Assembly (NCBI GenBank): GCA_021648845.1
Contig: JAKJHY010000002.1
Coordinates: 248,001 to 312,000 of the forward strand
Direction: 5' to 3'
Source: Mycobacterium sp. MBM
GTDB lineage: Bacteria > Actinomycetota > Actinomycetes > Mycobacteriales > Mycobacteriaceae
Length of the DNA: 64,000 nucleotides
Shown in pieces: positions 30,080 through 39,732 of the stretch (position 1 is the first letter of the stretch; every line of letters starts with the position of its first letter). A program made the translations under genes and the position numbers. Under the pieces are notes generated by a model. That model did not search any database and was not told the origin of the DNA. It saw only the letters and a program-made list of their open reading frames with translations.

Positions 30080-31729
30080 TCACGTCAGGGACCATCGGTC
30101 CATGTTCCATCCCGCTCCCCATCGGGTCGGGTTGCTGCTCACGGCGCTCACCTGCTTGGAGGTCAGCAACGTCCGCTGCTGACGGTACAGCGGCAGGGTG
30201 GGGACGTCCGCCCACAGGATCGGCCCGCTCTCCCCCAGCAGCCGGGCCTGCTCCTTGGGGTCGGCCGTCACCGCCAGGGCGTCGATGATGCCGTCGATGC
30301 GTTCATTGCTGTACCCGGACAGATTGTTGCCGTTGCCGGTGTGCAGGTCGTAGGCGTCCAGCGCCGAGGAACCCGTCGAACCGCTGCCCGGGGAACCCCC
30401 GGTGCTCGCGATGAGGACATCTATCGTGTTGTCCCGCAGGCTCAGCGGGCCGACGGCGTCCCCGGCAGCCTCGGTCACGGTGATGCCCGCGGCGGCGCAG
30501 GCCGCGGCGATGGCACCGACGGTGGCGGCCAACCGAGGGTTGGGGCTCTGGTACCCGATCCGGACGGTGAGCGGCTGGTTGTCCAGCGCCTGCCGGGCGC
30601 CCTCGATGTTCGAGACGGTGAACTGCCCTGCCTCGCCCGCGCTTTCGGCGGCCGAGACGGCGTCCTCGGTGGTGGGGCTGAGCCGGGCATTCGCGATCGG
30701 GACCTGCGCATTGCGGGCGATGGTGTCCCGCGGTGTGCACAGCGACAGGGCGCGTCGCGCCGCCGGAGCGGCCATCGGCCCCTGTGCCGCAAAGATCAGC
30801 TGCTCGATACCGGCCGATGCGGTGTCGGTGCGGGAGTAGCCGGCGGGCAGGTTGAGCGTGCCCGAGGACCCGGCCGAGATGTCGACGACGTCGAAGGACC
30901 CGTTGTTGATCCGGTCCTGGATATCGGCGCCGCGGGCCCACACGGTCACCCGCGGCGCGGCGGGCTTGGCGCCCCACCACTTGTCGTTGGCCACCAGCGT
31001 GACCGCCCCGTCCTCGCTGACCGAGTCCACCTTGTAGGGCCCGGAGGAGGGCAGCCGTTTGAGATCGGTGTCGGCGGTCAGGTCCCAGGTCGTGTTCCAG
31101 GCCTGCGCGATGCGGTCCAGTGCGCCGACATCACTGGTCTGCACGGCGGTGGTGACCCCGCCGTCGCCGAGACCCAGCTCGTCGGCCAGCACGTGCGAGG
31201 GCAGCATCGCGGTCGCCCCGAACAACTGGCCGTAGTCCACGACGGCGCGATCCGGCGCGAAGGACACCCGGGCCTTCTTCTGCCCGGGAACGCAGTCGAT
31301 GGTGGCGATATCGCGATAGCCGGCGGTGCTGGCCGCGTCGAAGGCCGGGAACCGGCCCGACTGGGCCGCCCAGGTCAGCACCATGTCATCGCAGGTGATC
31401 GGTTTGCCGTCGGAATAGACGGCGTTGGCGTTGATCTCGTAGTCGAGCACCAGCGGCGCCCGGCCCACCACCGAGACGGTGCCGTAGTCGCGATCGCTGA
31501 CGATCTGACCGTCGGGTCCGCGGTAGGTGAAACCGGTGAGCACCCGGGCGAAGGCCTGCGGACCACCGGAGGCGGCACCGGCCACCGAGTTGGTGTTGTA
31601 GGTGATCAGCGTGCCGTCGACGGCGTAGTCGATGACGTCGTCGGACCCCGGCGAGCAGCCGGCCAGCGCCACGACCACCGACAGCGCAGCCGCCGCCGTG
31701 CCGGTCCGCTGGAGCACGTGCCGGGACAC
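30080..31729 (-). CDS. Peptide-type ABC transporter solute-binding lipoprotein, Rv2585c-like
   Basis: About 549 residues of the SBP_bac_5 class (DppA/OppA-like). A GTG at 31729 overlaps the secF stop (TAGTG), giving MSRHVLQRTG; a second GTG at 31717 is possible. Signal peptide and lipobox ALAGC come next, at about residue 25. Later segments (FARVLTGFTYRGPDGQIVSDRDYGT, GIEQLIFAAQGPMAAPAARRALSLC, LPLYRQQRTLL) match my memory of Rv2585c. No permease or ATPase genes lie nearby, so it is an orphan receptor; its place after secF is conserved in mycobacteria. Confidence 0.9.
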   Translation of the reverse strand: MSRHVLQRTGTAAAALSVVVALAGCSPGSDDVIDYAVDGTLITYNTNSVAGAASGGPQAFARVLTGFTYRGPDGQIVSDRDYGTVSVVGRAPLVLDYEINANAVYSDGKPITCDDMVLTWAAQSGRFPAFDAASTAGYRDIATIDCVPGQKKARVSFAPDRAVVDYGQLFGATAMLPSHVLADELGLGDGGVTTAVQTSDVGALDRIAQAWNTTWDLTADTDLKRLPSSGPYKVDSVSEDGAVTLVANDKWWGAKPAAPRVTVWARGADIQDRINNGSFDVVDISAGSSGTLNLPAGYSRTDTASAGIEQLIFAAQGPMAAPAARRALSLCTPRDTIARNAQVPIANARLSPTTEDAVSAAESAGEAGQFTVSNIEGARQALDNQPLTVRIGYQSPNPRLAATVGAIAAACAAAGITVTEAAGDAVGPLSLRDNTIDVLIASTGGSPGSGSTGSSALDAYDLHTGNGNNLSGYSNERIDGIIDALAVTADPKEQARLLGESGPILWADVPTLPLYRQQRTLLTSKQVSAVSSNPTRWGAGWNMDRWSLT

Positions 31730-32961
31730 TAGGTCCGCCGTTTGCCCGACGGTCGGGTGGGCCGGATCGGACGCGCCCCGGGCGCGGGCTTGTCCGGTGC
31801 CGGCGCTGCGGGAGCGGTGCTGGTGCTCACCGCCTCCTCGGCGATCTCGGTGCCGGTGTCGTCCTCGGCGTCGGTGTCGGCGCCCGACTTCGCGGCGGTG
31901 GCCGCACGGCGGCGCAGCACCCGCTTGGTGTGCTTGCTCACCAGGTCGGTGCGCTCCCGCAGGCTCACCAGCAACGGCGTGGCGAAGTAGATCGACGAGT
32001 AGGTACCGACCAGCACACCGACCAGCTGCACCAGGGCCAGATCCTGCAGGGTGCCCACGCCGAGCAGCCAGACCGCGATCACCATCAACGCGATGATGGG
32101 CAGCGCCGAGATGAGGCTGGTGTTGATCGAACGCATGAACGTCTGGTTGACCGCGAGGTTGGCCTGTTCGGCGAACGTGCGCCGGGTGGTGTGCTCGAAC
32201 CCGTCGGTGTTCTCCTCCACCTTGTCGAACACGATGACCGTGTCGTAGAGCGAGAATCCCAGGATGGTCAGCAGGCCGATCACCGTGGCGGGCGAGACCT
32301 CGAAGCCGACCAGCGCGTACACGCCGGCGGTGACGATCAGATCGAAGAACAGCGCCGCCAGCGCGGCGATCGCCATGTACCGCTCGTAGCGCACCGTGAT
32401 GTAGATGGTGACGAGCACGAGGAACACCACCAGGGCGATGAGCGCCTTCTGGGTGATCTGCCCGCCCCACGTCGAGGAGACCGCCGAGTCGCTGATCGCC
32501 AGTTTGCTCGGCTGGCCGTCGGATCCCTTGGGTTCGAAGGCATCGAACAGCGCCACCCGCAGCTTCTCGGTGTCCTCGTTGGACAGCGTCTCGGTGCGGA
32601 TCTGCACCGTGGCCGACGGGCCGTTCCCGACGATGACGACCGTCTCGGGGGCCTTGCCCAGGGTGTTGCCGAACACGGTCTCGACCTGCTCGGTGGTGGC
32701 CTGGCCCTTGGCGCCGTCGACGGGCATCGACACCTTGGTGCCGCCCTCGAAGTCGATCCCGAAGGTGAATCCGCGCAGCAACATCGCCAGCAGCGAGATC
32801 GCGACGATCACCCCGCTGACGGCGTACCAGAGCTTGCGTTTGCCGATGACCTCGAAGGCGCCGGTGCCGGTGTAGAGCCGGACGAAGAACCCGTGCTGCT
32901 GTGGCCCACCGGATGCGGTCTCGACCACGGTGGTCTCTTCGGCGGAATGCTTGGCCGACAT
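31729..32961 (-). CDS. secF: Protein translocase subunit SecF
   Basis: A 410-residue SecF with six transmembrane helices. Marks include FTFGIDFEGGTKVSMPV after the first helix and GFSLYDTVIVFDKVEENTDGF in the conserved helix bundle. The C-terminal tail after about residue 345 is cytoplasmic, charged and alanine/proline-rich, longer than in many bacteria. It begins three bases after secD. With SecD it uses the proton gradient to help pull proteins through SecYEG. Confidence 0.96.
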   Translation of the reverse strand: MSAKHSAEETTVVETASGGPQQHGFFVRLYTGTGAFEVIGKRKLWYAVSGVIVAISLLAMLLRGFTFGIDFEGGTKVSMPVDGAKGQATTEQVETVFGNTLGKAPETVVIVGNGPSATVQIRTETLSNEDTEKLRVALFDAFEPKGSDGQPSKLAISDSAVSSTWGGQITQKALIALVVFLVLVTIYITVRYERYMAIAALAALFFDLIVTAGVYALVGFEVSPATVIGLLTILGFSLYDTVIVFDKVEENTDGFEHTTRRTFAEQANLAVNQTFMRSINTSLISALPIIALMVIAVWLLGVGTLQDLALVQLVGVLVGTYSSIYFATPLLVSLRERTDLVSKHTKRVLRRRAATAAKSGADTDAEDDTGTEIAEEAVSTSTAPAAPAPDKPAPGARPIRPTRPSGKRRT

Positions 32962-32964
32962 TGC

Positions 32965-34725
32965 CTAACCCCGTCCTGTCGAGTGCACGGCGCGCCGCTC
33001 GCGCGCGATCTGCTGCACCGCCCCGAGGCCGTTGAACGCCGGCTTGGCCAGCGTGGCCGACTTGGAGGTCAGGTACACCAGCGGCCAGGTCACCAGGAAC
33101 ACCACCAGCACGTCGAGGATTGTGGTCAGGCCCAGCGTGAACGCGAAGCCCTTCACCTGGCCGACGGCCAGGAAGTAGAGCACCGCGGCAGCCAGGAAGG
33201 TGACCGCGTTTCCGGAAAGGATCGTCTTACGGGCCCGGGCCCAGCCGCGCGGCACCGCCGAGCGGTAGGAGCGACCCTCACGGATCTCGTCCTTGATGCG
33301 CTCGAAGAACACCACGAACGAGTCGGCGGTGGTGCCGATGCCGATGATCAGACCGGCGATACCGGCCAGGTCGAGCGTGTAGCCGATGTACCTGCCGAGC
33401 AACACCAGCAGCGCGTAGGCCATCGCGCCGGCCAGGATCAGCGACAGCGCGGTCAGCAGCCCGAGCACCCGGTAGTAGAGCAGTGAATAGGCCAGCACCA
33501 GCGCCAGTCCGACGGCACCGGCGATCAAACCTGCCCGCAGCGATGTCAAACCCAGTGTGGCCGAGACGGTCTCGGCCTCTGACGACTCGAATGACAGCGG
33601 CAGCGAGCCGTACTTGAGCACATTGGCCAGCTCGCGCGCCGAAGCCTCGGTGAACTGTCCGGTGATCTGGGTGCGCCCGCCCGGGATCGCCTCCTGGATC
33701 TCCGGGGCGCTGACCACCTGTGAGTCGAGGGTGAACGCGGTCTGGGTGCCGACATTCGCGGCGGTGAAATCGGCCCAGATCTTGGAGCCGGCGCTCTTGA
33801 ACTCGACGTCGACGACGTAATCGCCGCGCTGCGGGTCCAGTCCGGATCCGGCGGTCTTGATCTCTTCACCGCTCATGATCGACTTGTCGAGCAGATACAC
33901 GGTGTTGTGGTCCACCGAGCAGGTGACCAGCGGCAGGTTGGGGTCGTCGTTACCGGCCAGCACATCCTCTTCGTTGCAGCGGGTGGCCTGAAACTGCAGG
34001 GCCAGCAACTGGATGCTCTGGTCGGTGCTTTGGCGCAGCTGCTTCTCGTCGGCGATGCGCTGGGCCAGGTCGGCCTCCCCATCGGGTGCACCGGGGGTCG
34101 GCGCCGGCGATGGCTGGTCCGGGCCGGGCGACGGTGCGGGCTCCAGCGGGTAGGGCCGCGGCTGCGCCGGTGGTGGCGCGGGTGCGCCCGGCTCGGCGGC
34201 CGGTTCGCCGGGGGTACGGATCGGCGCCTCCGGCTCGGCGGGCGCGATCAGCGGCGGCGCGCCGGGGTCACCGCCGGGCGGCATCCCTGGTAGTCCCGGT
34301 GCTCCAACGGGTGGCGCCTGTGCGGCCGGGTCGCCGGGGGCTTGCGCGGGCATGGCGTGGATCACCGGACGGATGTAGAGCCGCGCGGTCTGTCCGAGGC
34401 TGCGGGCCTCGGCGCCGTCGTCGCCGGGAACGGTGATGACCAGGTTGTCACCGTCGATGATGACTTCCGAGCCCGAGACACCGAGCCCGTCCACCCGGGA
34501 GCTGATGATCTCCTGGGCCTGCAGCAGCGATTCCCGGGAGGGCTTCGATCCGTCCGGCGTGCGCGCGGTGAGGGTGACGCGGGTACCGCCCTGCAGGTCG
34601 ATGCCCAGCTTGGGTTCGGCCTTCTTGTCCCCAGTGAGGAAGACCAACAGGTAGACGCCGACGAGGAGTACCAGGAAGAGCGACAGATAGCGGGCAGGGT
34701 GGACCGGCGCCGAAGACGAAGCCAC
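32965..34725 (-). CDS. secD: Protein translocase subunit SecD
   Basis: A 586-residue SecD with GTG start at 34725 behind a GAGGAG site. [13 protein letters not shown] at about 40-52 follows the first helix; the C-terminal five-helix bundle carries [23 protein letters not shown], equivalent to the proton-linked region. Residues about 125-215 are an insertion of Pro, Ala and Gly repeats in the outside P1 domain, which lengthens it relative to enterobacterial SecD subdomains and looks disordered. Mycobacterial SecD proteins are known to have such an insert, so it is not damage. Confidence 0.95.
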   Translation of the reverse strand: MASSSAPVHPARYLSLFLVLLVGVYLLVFLTGDKKAEPKLGIDLQGGTRVTLTARTPDGSKPSRESLLQAQEIISSRVDGLGVSGSEVIIDGDNLVITVPGDDGAEARSLGQTARLYIRPVIHAMPAQAPGDPAAQAPPVGAPGLPGMPPGGDPGAPPLIAPAEPEAPIRTPGEPAAEPGAPAPPPAQPRPYPLEPAPSPGPDQPSPAPTPGAPDGEADLAQRIADEKQLRQSTDQSIQLLALQFQATRCNEEDVLAGNDDPNLPLVTCSVDHNTVYLLDKSIMSGEEIKTAGSGLDPQRGDYVVDVEFKSAGSKIWADFTAANVGTQTAFTLDSQVVSAPEIQEAIPGGRTQITGQFTEASARELANVLKYGSLPLSFESSEAETVSATLGLTSLRAGLIAGAVGLALVLAYSLLYYRVLGLLTALSLILAGAMAYALLVLLGRYIGYTLDLAGIAGLIIGIGTTADSFVVFFERIKDEIREGRSYRSAVPRGWARARKTILSGNAVTFLAAAVLYFLAVGQVKGFAFTLGLTTILDVLVVFLVTWPLVYLTSKSATLAKPAFNGLGAVQQIARERRAVHSTGRG

Positions 34726-34824
34726 GGTTCTTGGGTCTCCTCGAAACGATCAGGGATTGGGATGCAGCACTGCCCGACTAATCACATGCGCAGCGCTACC
34801 GGGAGGGTACGCGGTGAAGCTGAG

Positions 34825-35172
34825 TCAGTTGCTGTCAGTCTTCGGAGTCGGCCGGTCGGTCAGCTCGACGGCGGTGGACTCGTCGTCGTAGCTGTCCGTC
34901 TCGTCGTCATCGTCGGCGTCCTCGATGCGGTCCCGGATGGCGAGCTTCATCCAGGTGGTGACGACACCGGGGGCGATCTCGAGATCGACGTGGTCATCGG
35001 TGATGCCGGCGATGGTGCCCTGCAGACCCGATGTGGTGTGCACGCGGTCGCCGATGGTCAGCGACTCGTGCAGGTCGATGGTGGCCTGCATGGCCTTCTT
35101 CTGCCGGCGAGATGCGAAGAACATGAAAGCGCCCATGATGAGGATGAGGGGCAGGAATACGACCAGGTCCAT
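34825..35172 (-). CDS. yajC: Preprotein translocase accessory subunit YajC
   Basis: A 115-residue protein with a single N-terminal helix (LVVFLPLILIMGAFMFFASRRQKKAMQ) and the YajC domain (LTIGDRVHTTSGLQGTIAGITDDHVDLEIAPG). The acidic tail from about residue 86 is variable. First gene of yajC-secD-secF, transcribed from the 197-base region shared with divergent gabT. Confidence 0.94.
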   Translation of the reverse strand: MDLVVFLPLILIMGAFMFFASRRQKKAMQATIDLHESLTIGDRVHTTSGLQGTIAGITDDHVDLEIAPGVVTTWMKLAIRDRIEDADDDDETDSYDDESTAVELTDRPTPKTDSN

Positions 35173-35369
35173 GAAACTGCTGTCCTTCGCGGTTGTTCAG
35201 CGGGTACGGCACACCAGTGTGCCATTAGCGCTGCTCGGCCCGGTCCGCTCACCCGACAGCGGGTTTCAGGCCAACTGAATTCGTGACACAATGCCAGTCA
35301 ATATGCGCGATCCGTAGACCACATGCGCATCAGCTGCCGTTTTCGTCCGCTTCCGATCAGGAGTCAGCC

Positions 35370-36713
35370 ATGACTGCCGTCGCCCAGACCCGCCACCTCG
35401 CCACCGCCATCCCGGGACCGAAGTCCGTGGCCCTCATCGACCGCAAGGCGGCGGCGGTGTCCCGCGGTGTCGGCACCACCATGCCCGTCTACGCCACCCG
35501 CGCCGGCGGTGGCATCGTCGAGGATGTCGACGGCAACCGGCTCATCGACCTCGGCTCGGGCATCGCGGTGACCACCGTCGGCAACGCCGCCCCCCGCGTC
35601 GCCGCAGCGGTGGCCGCCCAGGCCGCAGAGTTCACCCACACCTGTTTCATGGTCACCCCCTACGAGCAGTACGTCGCGGTCTGCGAGCAGCTCAACCGGC
35701 TCACCCCCGGCGCCGGCGAGAAGCGCTCTGCGCTGTTCAACACCGGGTCCGAGGCCGTCGAGAACGCCGTCAAGATCGCGCGCTCGTACACCCGCAAGCA
35801 GGCCGTGGTGGCCTTCGACCACGCGTACCACGGCCGCACCAACCTCACCATGGCGCTGACCGCGAAATCGATGCCCTACAAGCACGGCTTCGGACCGTTC
35901 GCGCCGGAGATCTACCGGGCGCCGCTGTCGTATCCCTTCCGCGACGCCGAATTCGGCAAGGAGCTGGCCACCGACGGCGAACTCTCCGCGCGGCGGGCGA
36001 TCAGCGTGATCGACAAGCAGGTCGGAGCGGACAATCTGGCCGCCGTCATCATCGAACCGATCCAGGGTGAGGGCGGGTTCATCGTTCCCGCCCCCGGTTT
36101 CCTGCCCACCTTGCTGGCCTGGTGCCGGGACAACGACGTGGTGTTCATCGCCGACGAGGTGCAGACCGGGTTCGCCCGCACCGGGGCCATGTTCGCCTGC
36201 GAGCACGAAGGCATCGAACCGGACCTGATCGTCACCGCCAAGGGCATCGCCGGCGGGCTGCCGCTGTCGGCGGTCACCGGCCGCGCCGAGATCATGGACG
36301 CCCCGCACGTGTCCGGGTTGGGCGGCACCTATGGCGGTAACCCGGTGGCCTGCGCCGCAGCCCTGGCCACCATCGAGACCATCGAGGCCGAGGGGCTCGT
36401 GGCGCGGGCCGCCGCGATCGAGACCCTGATGAAGGACCGGCTGCACCGGCTGCAGGCCGATGACGACCGGATCGGTGACGTGCGCGGGCGCGGGGCGATG
36501 ATCGCCGTGGAACTCGTCAAGTCAGGCGGATCCGAACCCGATCCGGACCTGACGAAGGCGCTGTGCGCGGCCGCGCATGCCCAGGGTGTCATCGTGCTGT
36601 CGTGCGGCACCTACGGCAATGTGCTGCGCTTCCTGCCACCGTTGGTGATCAGCGACGACCTGCTCAATGAGGGACTCGACGTGCTGGAAGCGGCCCTGCG
36701 TCAACTGTCCTGA
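35370..36713 (+). CDS. gabT: 4-aminobutyrate aminotransferase
   Basis: A 447-residue class III PLP aminotransferase. FNTGSEAVENAVKIARSYT near residue 125, VIFIADEVQTGFARTG-type segment (VVFIADEVQTGFARTGAMF) with the PLP aspartate, and the lysine that forms the Schiff base in VTAKGIAGGLPLSAV are all present. The ATG at 35370 follows AGGAG. Converts GABA to succinate semialdehyde with 2-oxoglutarate. Its place next to yajC matches Rv2589. In M. tuberculosis fadD9 follows; here two diguanylate cyclases do. Confidence 0.94.
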   Translation: MTAVAQTRHLATAIPGPKSVALIDRKAAAVSRGVGTTMPVYATRAGGGIVEDVDGNRLIDLGSGIAVTTVGNAAPRVAAAVAAQAAEFTHTCFMVTPYEQYVAVCEQLNRLTPGAGEKRSALFNTGSEAVENAVKIARSYTRKQAVVAFDHAYHGRTNLTMALTAKSMPYKHGFGPFAPEIYRAPLSYPFRDAEFGKELATDGELSARRAISVIDKQVGADNLAAVIIEPIQGEGGFIVPAPGFLPTLLAWCRDNDVVFIADEVQTGFARTGAMFACEHEGIEPDLIVTAKGIAGGLPLSAVTGRAEIMDAPHVSGLGGTYGGNPVACAAALATIETIEAEGLVARAAAIETLMKDRLHRLQADDDRIGDVRGRGAMIAVELVKSGGSEPDPDLTKALCAAAHAQGVIVLSCGTYGNVLRFLPPLVISDDLLNEGLDVLEAALRQLS

Positions 36714-36758
36714 CGATTGGTCTCGACCGGCGGGTGTGGATAGGTAGCATCCGCTTCG

Positions 36759-37859
36759 ATGACCGAGCTTTTGGCCGTGTTGCGTGCATGGTGGCGCCAG
36801 CCCGACCACTTCGACTGGCTGTCGGGCTATCTGGAGGCGCAGCGGCTACGCGGCCTCGCCCGGCTGATGATGGTGGCGGTGATCGTCTTGATCGGTCTCG
36901 CGCCGGTACTGATGCATTGGAGCCCCGGCGGACCGGCCGACGGTCTGCCGACCGCGCTGTCGGTACTGGTGGCGGTGCTTACCGCGGGGATGGCGGCGGC
37001 GTGGGCGCGGCGTTGGCCGACCCGCGCACAGTCAACGGCGTTCTCCGTCATCGCGACGCTGTGCATCGCCACCGCCTGCCTGCTCGACCGCGATCCCGCC
37101 GCCGGCCTGCTCGGGTGCGCCTGTTTCGCGGCGATGGCCGGTTATGTGGCGTTCTTTCACACCAGCCCCTATCTGATCGTGGTCGTCGGCCTGGCCGTCA
37201 CCGTCACCGGGATCAATGCCGCGCGCTTCGCCCTGGCCGGCGACCCCGCCGCAGCGGTGAGCAAGTTCCTGATCATCCTGGTCGGTGTCCTCGCGGTCCC
37301 CGCGTCCATCCAGGTGCTGGTGCGGCTGCTGGGCAGCGACGCCGCCCAATCCGATGTCGATGCCATGACCAACATCTCGAACCGGCGCGGATTCAGTCGT
37401 GCCGCATACGATGTGGTCTGTGTTGCCGGTCGTCGCGGCGGTGCGATCGGTCTGATCATGGTGGACCTCGACGGGTTCAAACGGATCAACGACACCCGCG
37501 GGCACGCCGCGGGCGACATGGTGCTGATCGCGGTCGCCGAGTTCCTTCGCACGCTGGCCGCCGGTGACGACATCGTCGCCGCGCGTTTCGGCGGGGAGGA
37601 GTTCCTGGTGTGCGGCCCTCTCGACGACACCGCGACGGCCACGCTGGCCGAGCGGATCCGCGCCCATGTGGCCGGGCTGCCCGATGGGATCACCGTCAGC
37701 ATCGGCACCGCGCGCGCGGCGGTCGGCGAGCTGTCCGGCGCACAGGTCACGCAGCTGATCAACCGTCTCGTGGCGGCAGCGGACGGCGCGATGTACGACG
37801 CCAAGCGCGCCGGTGGCAATCGGGTCAACCACAGCGAGCACGAGGTTCCCGCCGGCTAG
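36759..37859 (+). CDS. Membrane diguanylate cyclase (GGDEF), first of a tandem pair
   Basis: A 366-residue protein with six hydrophobic segments (about 33-190) and a C-terminal GGDEF domain. DLDGFKRINDTRGHAAGD (236-253) binds metal and GTP, and the active-site loop is GGEEF at 278-282, an active form, so it should make cyclic di-GMP. The inhibitory RxxD site is not seen at its usual place just before GGEEF. The first 30 residues carry a motif shared with the next protein (WWRQPDHFDWLSGYLEAQRL). The linker DAMTNISNRRG replaces the usual DxLTGLxNRRG. The membrane part may sense an unknown signal. Confidence 0.92.
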   Translation: MTELLAVLRAWWRQPDHFDWLSGYLEAQRLRGLARLMMVAVIVLIGLAPVLMHWSPGGPADGLPTALSVLVAVLTAGMAAAWARRWPTRAQSTAFSVIATLCIATACLLDRDPAAGLLGCACFAAMAGYVAFFHTSPYLIVVVGLAVTVTGINAARFALAGDPAAAVSKFLIILVGVLAVPASIQVLVRLLGSDAAQSDVDAMTNISNRRGFSRAAYDVVCVAGRRGGAIGLIMVDLDGFKRINDTRGHAAGDMVLIAVAEFLRTLAAGDDIVAARFGGEEFLVCGPLDDTATATLAERIRAHVAGLPDGITVSIGTARAAVGELSGAQVTQLINRLVAAADGAMYDAKRAGGNRVNHSEHEVPAG

Positions 37860-37955
37860 CCTCGCCATTCCCCGCGCACTGCCGTGCCGGGCGACGGTGG
37901 CGCCGACGTAGAGTGACACTGGACACACTCTTGCTCTTTCGAACGAACTGGCGCG

Positions 37956-39026
37956 ATGGACACGATTCGCCGATGGTGGCGGCAACCGGACCGCTATGAG
38001 TGGCTGTCGGTGTACTTGGAGTCCCAGCAGCTGCGCTGGCCGCTGCAAGTGATCATGGCCACCACCGTCACGGCGCTGGGATTCGTTCCGCTGCTTCTGC
38101 TGTGGACTCCGGCGGTGCCGAACGACTGGCCGACCATCGTCGTCGCGGTCTCGGCGACGATGCTGTGTTGGAGCATGACGGTGGCCTGGCTGATTCGATG
38201 GCCCTCCCGGCGGGCGTCGCGTGTCTTCGCGCTGCTGTCCGCGGTGTGCGTCGCGGCCGCAAACCTCACCGTCCTGGCACCGCAGCAGGGCTTGCTGGCG
38301 TGCGCCATCTTCTCGGCGATCGGCGGCCTGGTGGCCTTCACCCAGAACAGCCGGTTCCTGGCGCTGGTGCTCGCCATCGGCACCGGTACCGCGGTCACCT
38401 GCGGGGTGCGGGTCGCCATGGTGGGCGATACCGCGCTGGCGGTCAGCGAGCTGCTGTTGATATTGGCCAGCATCCTCACCGTGCCGATGATGGGCCAGGT
38501 GTTGGTGCAGTTGCTCGGCGCGGACGCGGTGAACTCGGATGTCGATGCCCTCACCGGGCTGCACAACCGGCGCGGCTTCTACCGGGCCGTGGTGCACCGG
38601 GCGGGCCGCATCGTCGGTGGGCGCGGGATGCTGGGGCTGGTGATGGTCGACCTGGACGCCTTCAAGCAGGTGAACGACAGCCTGGGGCATGCCGCCGGCG
38701 ACGAGGTGTTGAAAGCGGTCGCGATGGTCCTGCGCAGGGCCGCGGGCGGCGATGCGGTGGTCGCACGCATCGGCGGGGAGGAGTTCTGCATCGCCGCCAG
38801 CACCAGCGACCGGAATGTCCGCCACCTCGCCGATCGGGTACGCGCCGAGATCGACGAGCTGCCGGACGGGGTCACCGCCAGCGTGGGCACCGCATGCGCG
38901 CCGCGTCTGCCGTCCTCACAGGAGTCGCTGGACGAGCTGCTCGGCGTCGCGGACCGAGCGATGTACGCCGCGAAACGGGCCGGCGGGAATCGGGTCTGCC
39001 ACGCCGCCGACGTCGCACACCAGTGA
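37956..39026 (+). CDS. Membrane diguanylate cyclase (GGDEF), second of a tandem pair
   Basis: A 356-residue paralogue of the preceding protein with the same layout: N-terminal WWRQPDRYEWLSVYLESQQL, six hydrophobic segments at about 28-188, then DALTGLHNRRGFYRA, DLDAFKQVNDSLGHAAGD and GGEEF at 273-277. Also no visible RxxD inhibitory site. The 96-base gap between the pair has no gene and may hold a separate promoter. The two membrane halves differ more than the catalytic halves, consistent with duplication followed by divergence of the sensing part. Confidence 0.92.
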   Translation: MDTIRRWWRQPDRYEWLSVYLESQQLRWPLQVIMATTVTALGFVPLLLLWTPAVPNDWPTIVVAVSATMLCWSMTVAWLIRWPSRRASRVFALLSAVCVAAANLTVLAPQQGLLACAIFSAIGGLVAFTQNSRFLALVLAIGTGTAVTCGVRVAMVGDTALAVSELLLILASILTVPMMGQVLVQLLGADAVNSDVDALTGLHNRRGFYRAVVHRAGRIVGGRGMLGLVMVDLDAFKQVNDSLGHAAGDEVLKAVAMVLRRAAGGDAVVARIGGEEFCIAASTSDRNVRHLADRVRAEIDELPDGVTASVGTACAPRLPSSQESLDELLGVADRAMYAAKRAGGNRVCHAADVAHQ

Positions 39027-39038
39027 CGGTCAGTGGTG
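39018..39038. terminator. Hairpin between convergent genes
   Basis: CACCAGTGAC-G-GTCAGTGGTG forms 10-base arms with one mismatch around the stops of the second diguanylate cyclase (39024-39026) and the convergent membrane protein (39032-39030). No T-run. Candidate two-way terminator. Confidence 0.4.
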
Positions 39039-39692
39039 CGCGAGTTCGTTCTTGCGGTCCCCGCCGCGCAACATCGCCCGCCAGCTTCGACGGGGGCGGG
39101 ACTGTTCGGCGGGCTCGATGACGTCGGTGCGTTGGTCGGGCATCGCCACGGGCTGCGAACCCGTCGTCGCGATGACCGGCTCGCTGGTCTCGGCGTCGTG
39201 GATCGCCACGTCGCGGACGCTGCGCACGGACAGTCGGCCCACCGCGACGGCGGACAGGAAGATCACCACGGCACCCAGTCCGGAGAAGTAGGCCAGCTCC
39301 AGGACCACCGTTTTGGCCTCGGTGACTGCCACCGGGCTGCCGACGTTCCCGAGTGCCAACGGCGCGGCCAGTGCGCGGCCGACCACGAACCATGCGCCGG
39401 CGGCCACTGCCAGCCATCCGCCCAGTATGGCGGTGGCGCGGTTGCGCGACACCAGTAGCAACAGGCCACCAAGAACGGTCACCGCACCGGGCAGCACCTC
39501 CAGCCAGCCCCGGCCCAGCGTCCAGGTCCACGGCGAGTCGGGGGTGTAGGCGAAATCGAAATAGGGCCCGACGAAGGGGATGAACGCACCCCACACTCCG
39601 AGCACGATCAACAGAAATCCACTGAGCGCTCCGCGGCTGCGCGCTATCGCCAGTCTGCCGCCCCGGGCGCGACGTGTGCGGGTTTCGGACAT
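39030..39692 (-). CDS. Hypothetical four-helix membrane protein
   Basis: About 220 residues from ATG 39692 (MSETRTRRARGG), chosen because GAGGAGG lies seven bases upstream; an ATG at 39710 is also in frame. Four hydrophobic segments occur: GALSGFLLIVLGVWGAFIPF, LEVLPGAVTVLGGLLLLVS, ILGGWLAVAAGAWFVVG and LAYFSGLGAVVIFLSAVAVG. The loop after the first holds FDFAYTPDSPWTWTLGRGWLEVLPG. The C-terminal 55 residues are charged and likely cytoplasmic. I recognise the general type (small actinobacterial membrane proteins of about 200 residues) but no function. Follows the DUF1304 gene by 40 bases. Confidence 0.78.
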   Translation of the reverse strand: MSETRTRRARGGRLAIARSRGALSGFLLIVLGVWGAFIPFVGPYFDFAYTPDSPWTWTLGRGWLEVLPGAVTVLGGLLLLVSRNRATAILGGWLAVAAGAWFVVGRALAAPLALGNVGSPVAVTEAKTVVLELAYFSGLGAVVIFLSAVAVGRLSVRSVRDVAIHDAETSEPVIATTGSQPVAMPDQRTDVIEPAEQSRPRRSWRAMLRGGDRKNELAHH

Positions 39693-39732
39693 GGTGGCCT
39701 CCTCGGTCATGCCAAGGGACTACCCACCTCCA

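Noticed and set aside
30011..33486. Long plus-strand open frames opposite the binding lipoprotein and secF/secD
   Set aside because: They mirror codon bias of the true genes, read as His/Arg/Gly/Gln-rich sequence and show no family motif.
37032..38825. 597-codon minus-strand frame across both diguanylate cyclases
   Set aside because: It crosses an intergenic region, has no domain signal and is rich in H, D, R and Q as expected for antisense of high-GC genes.
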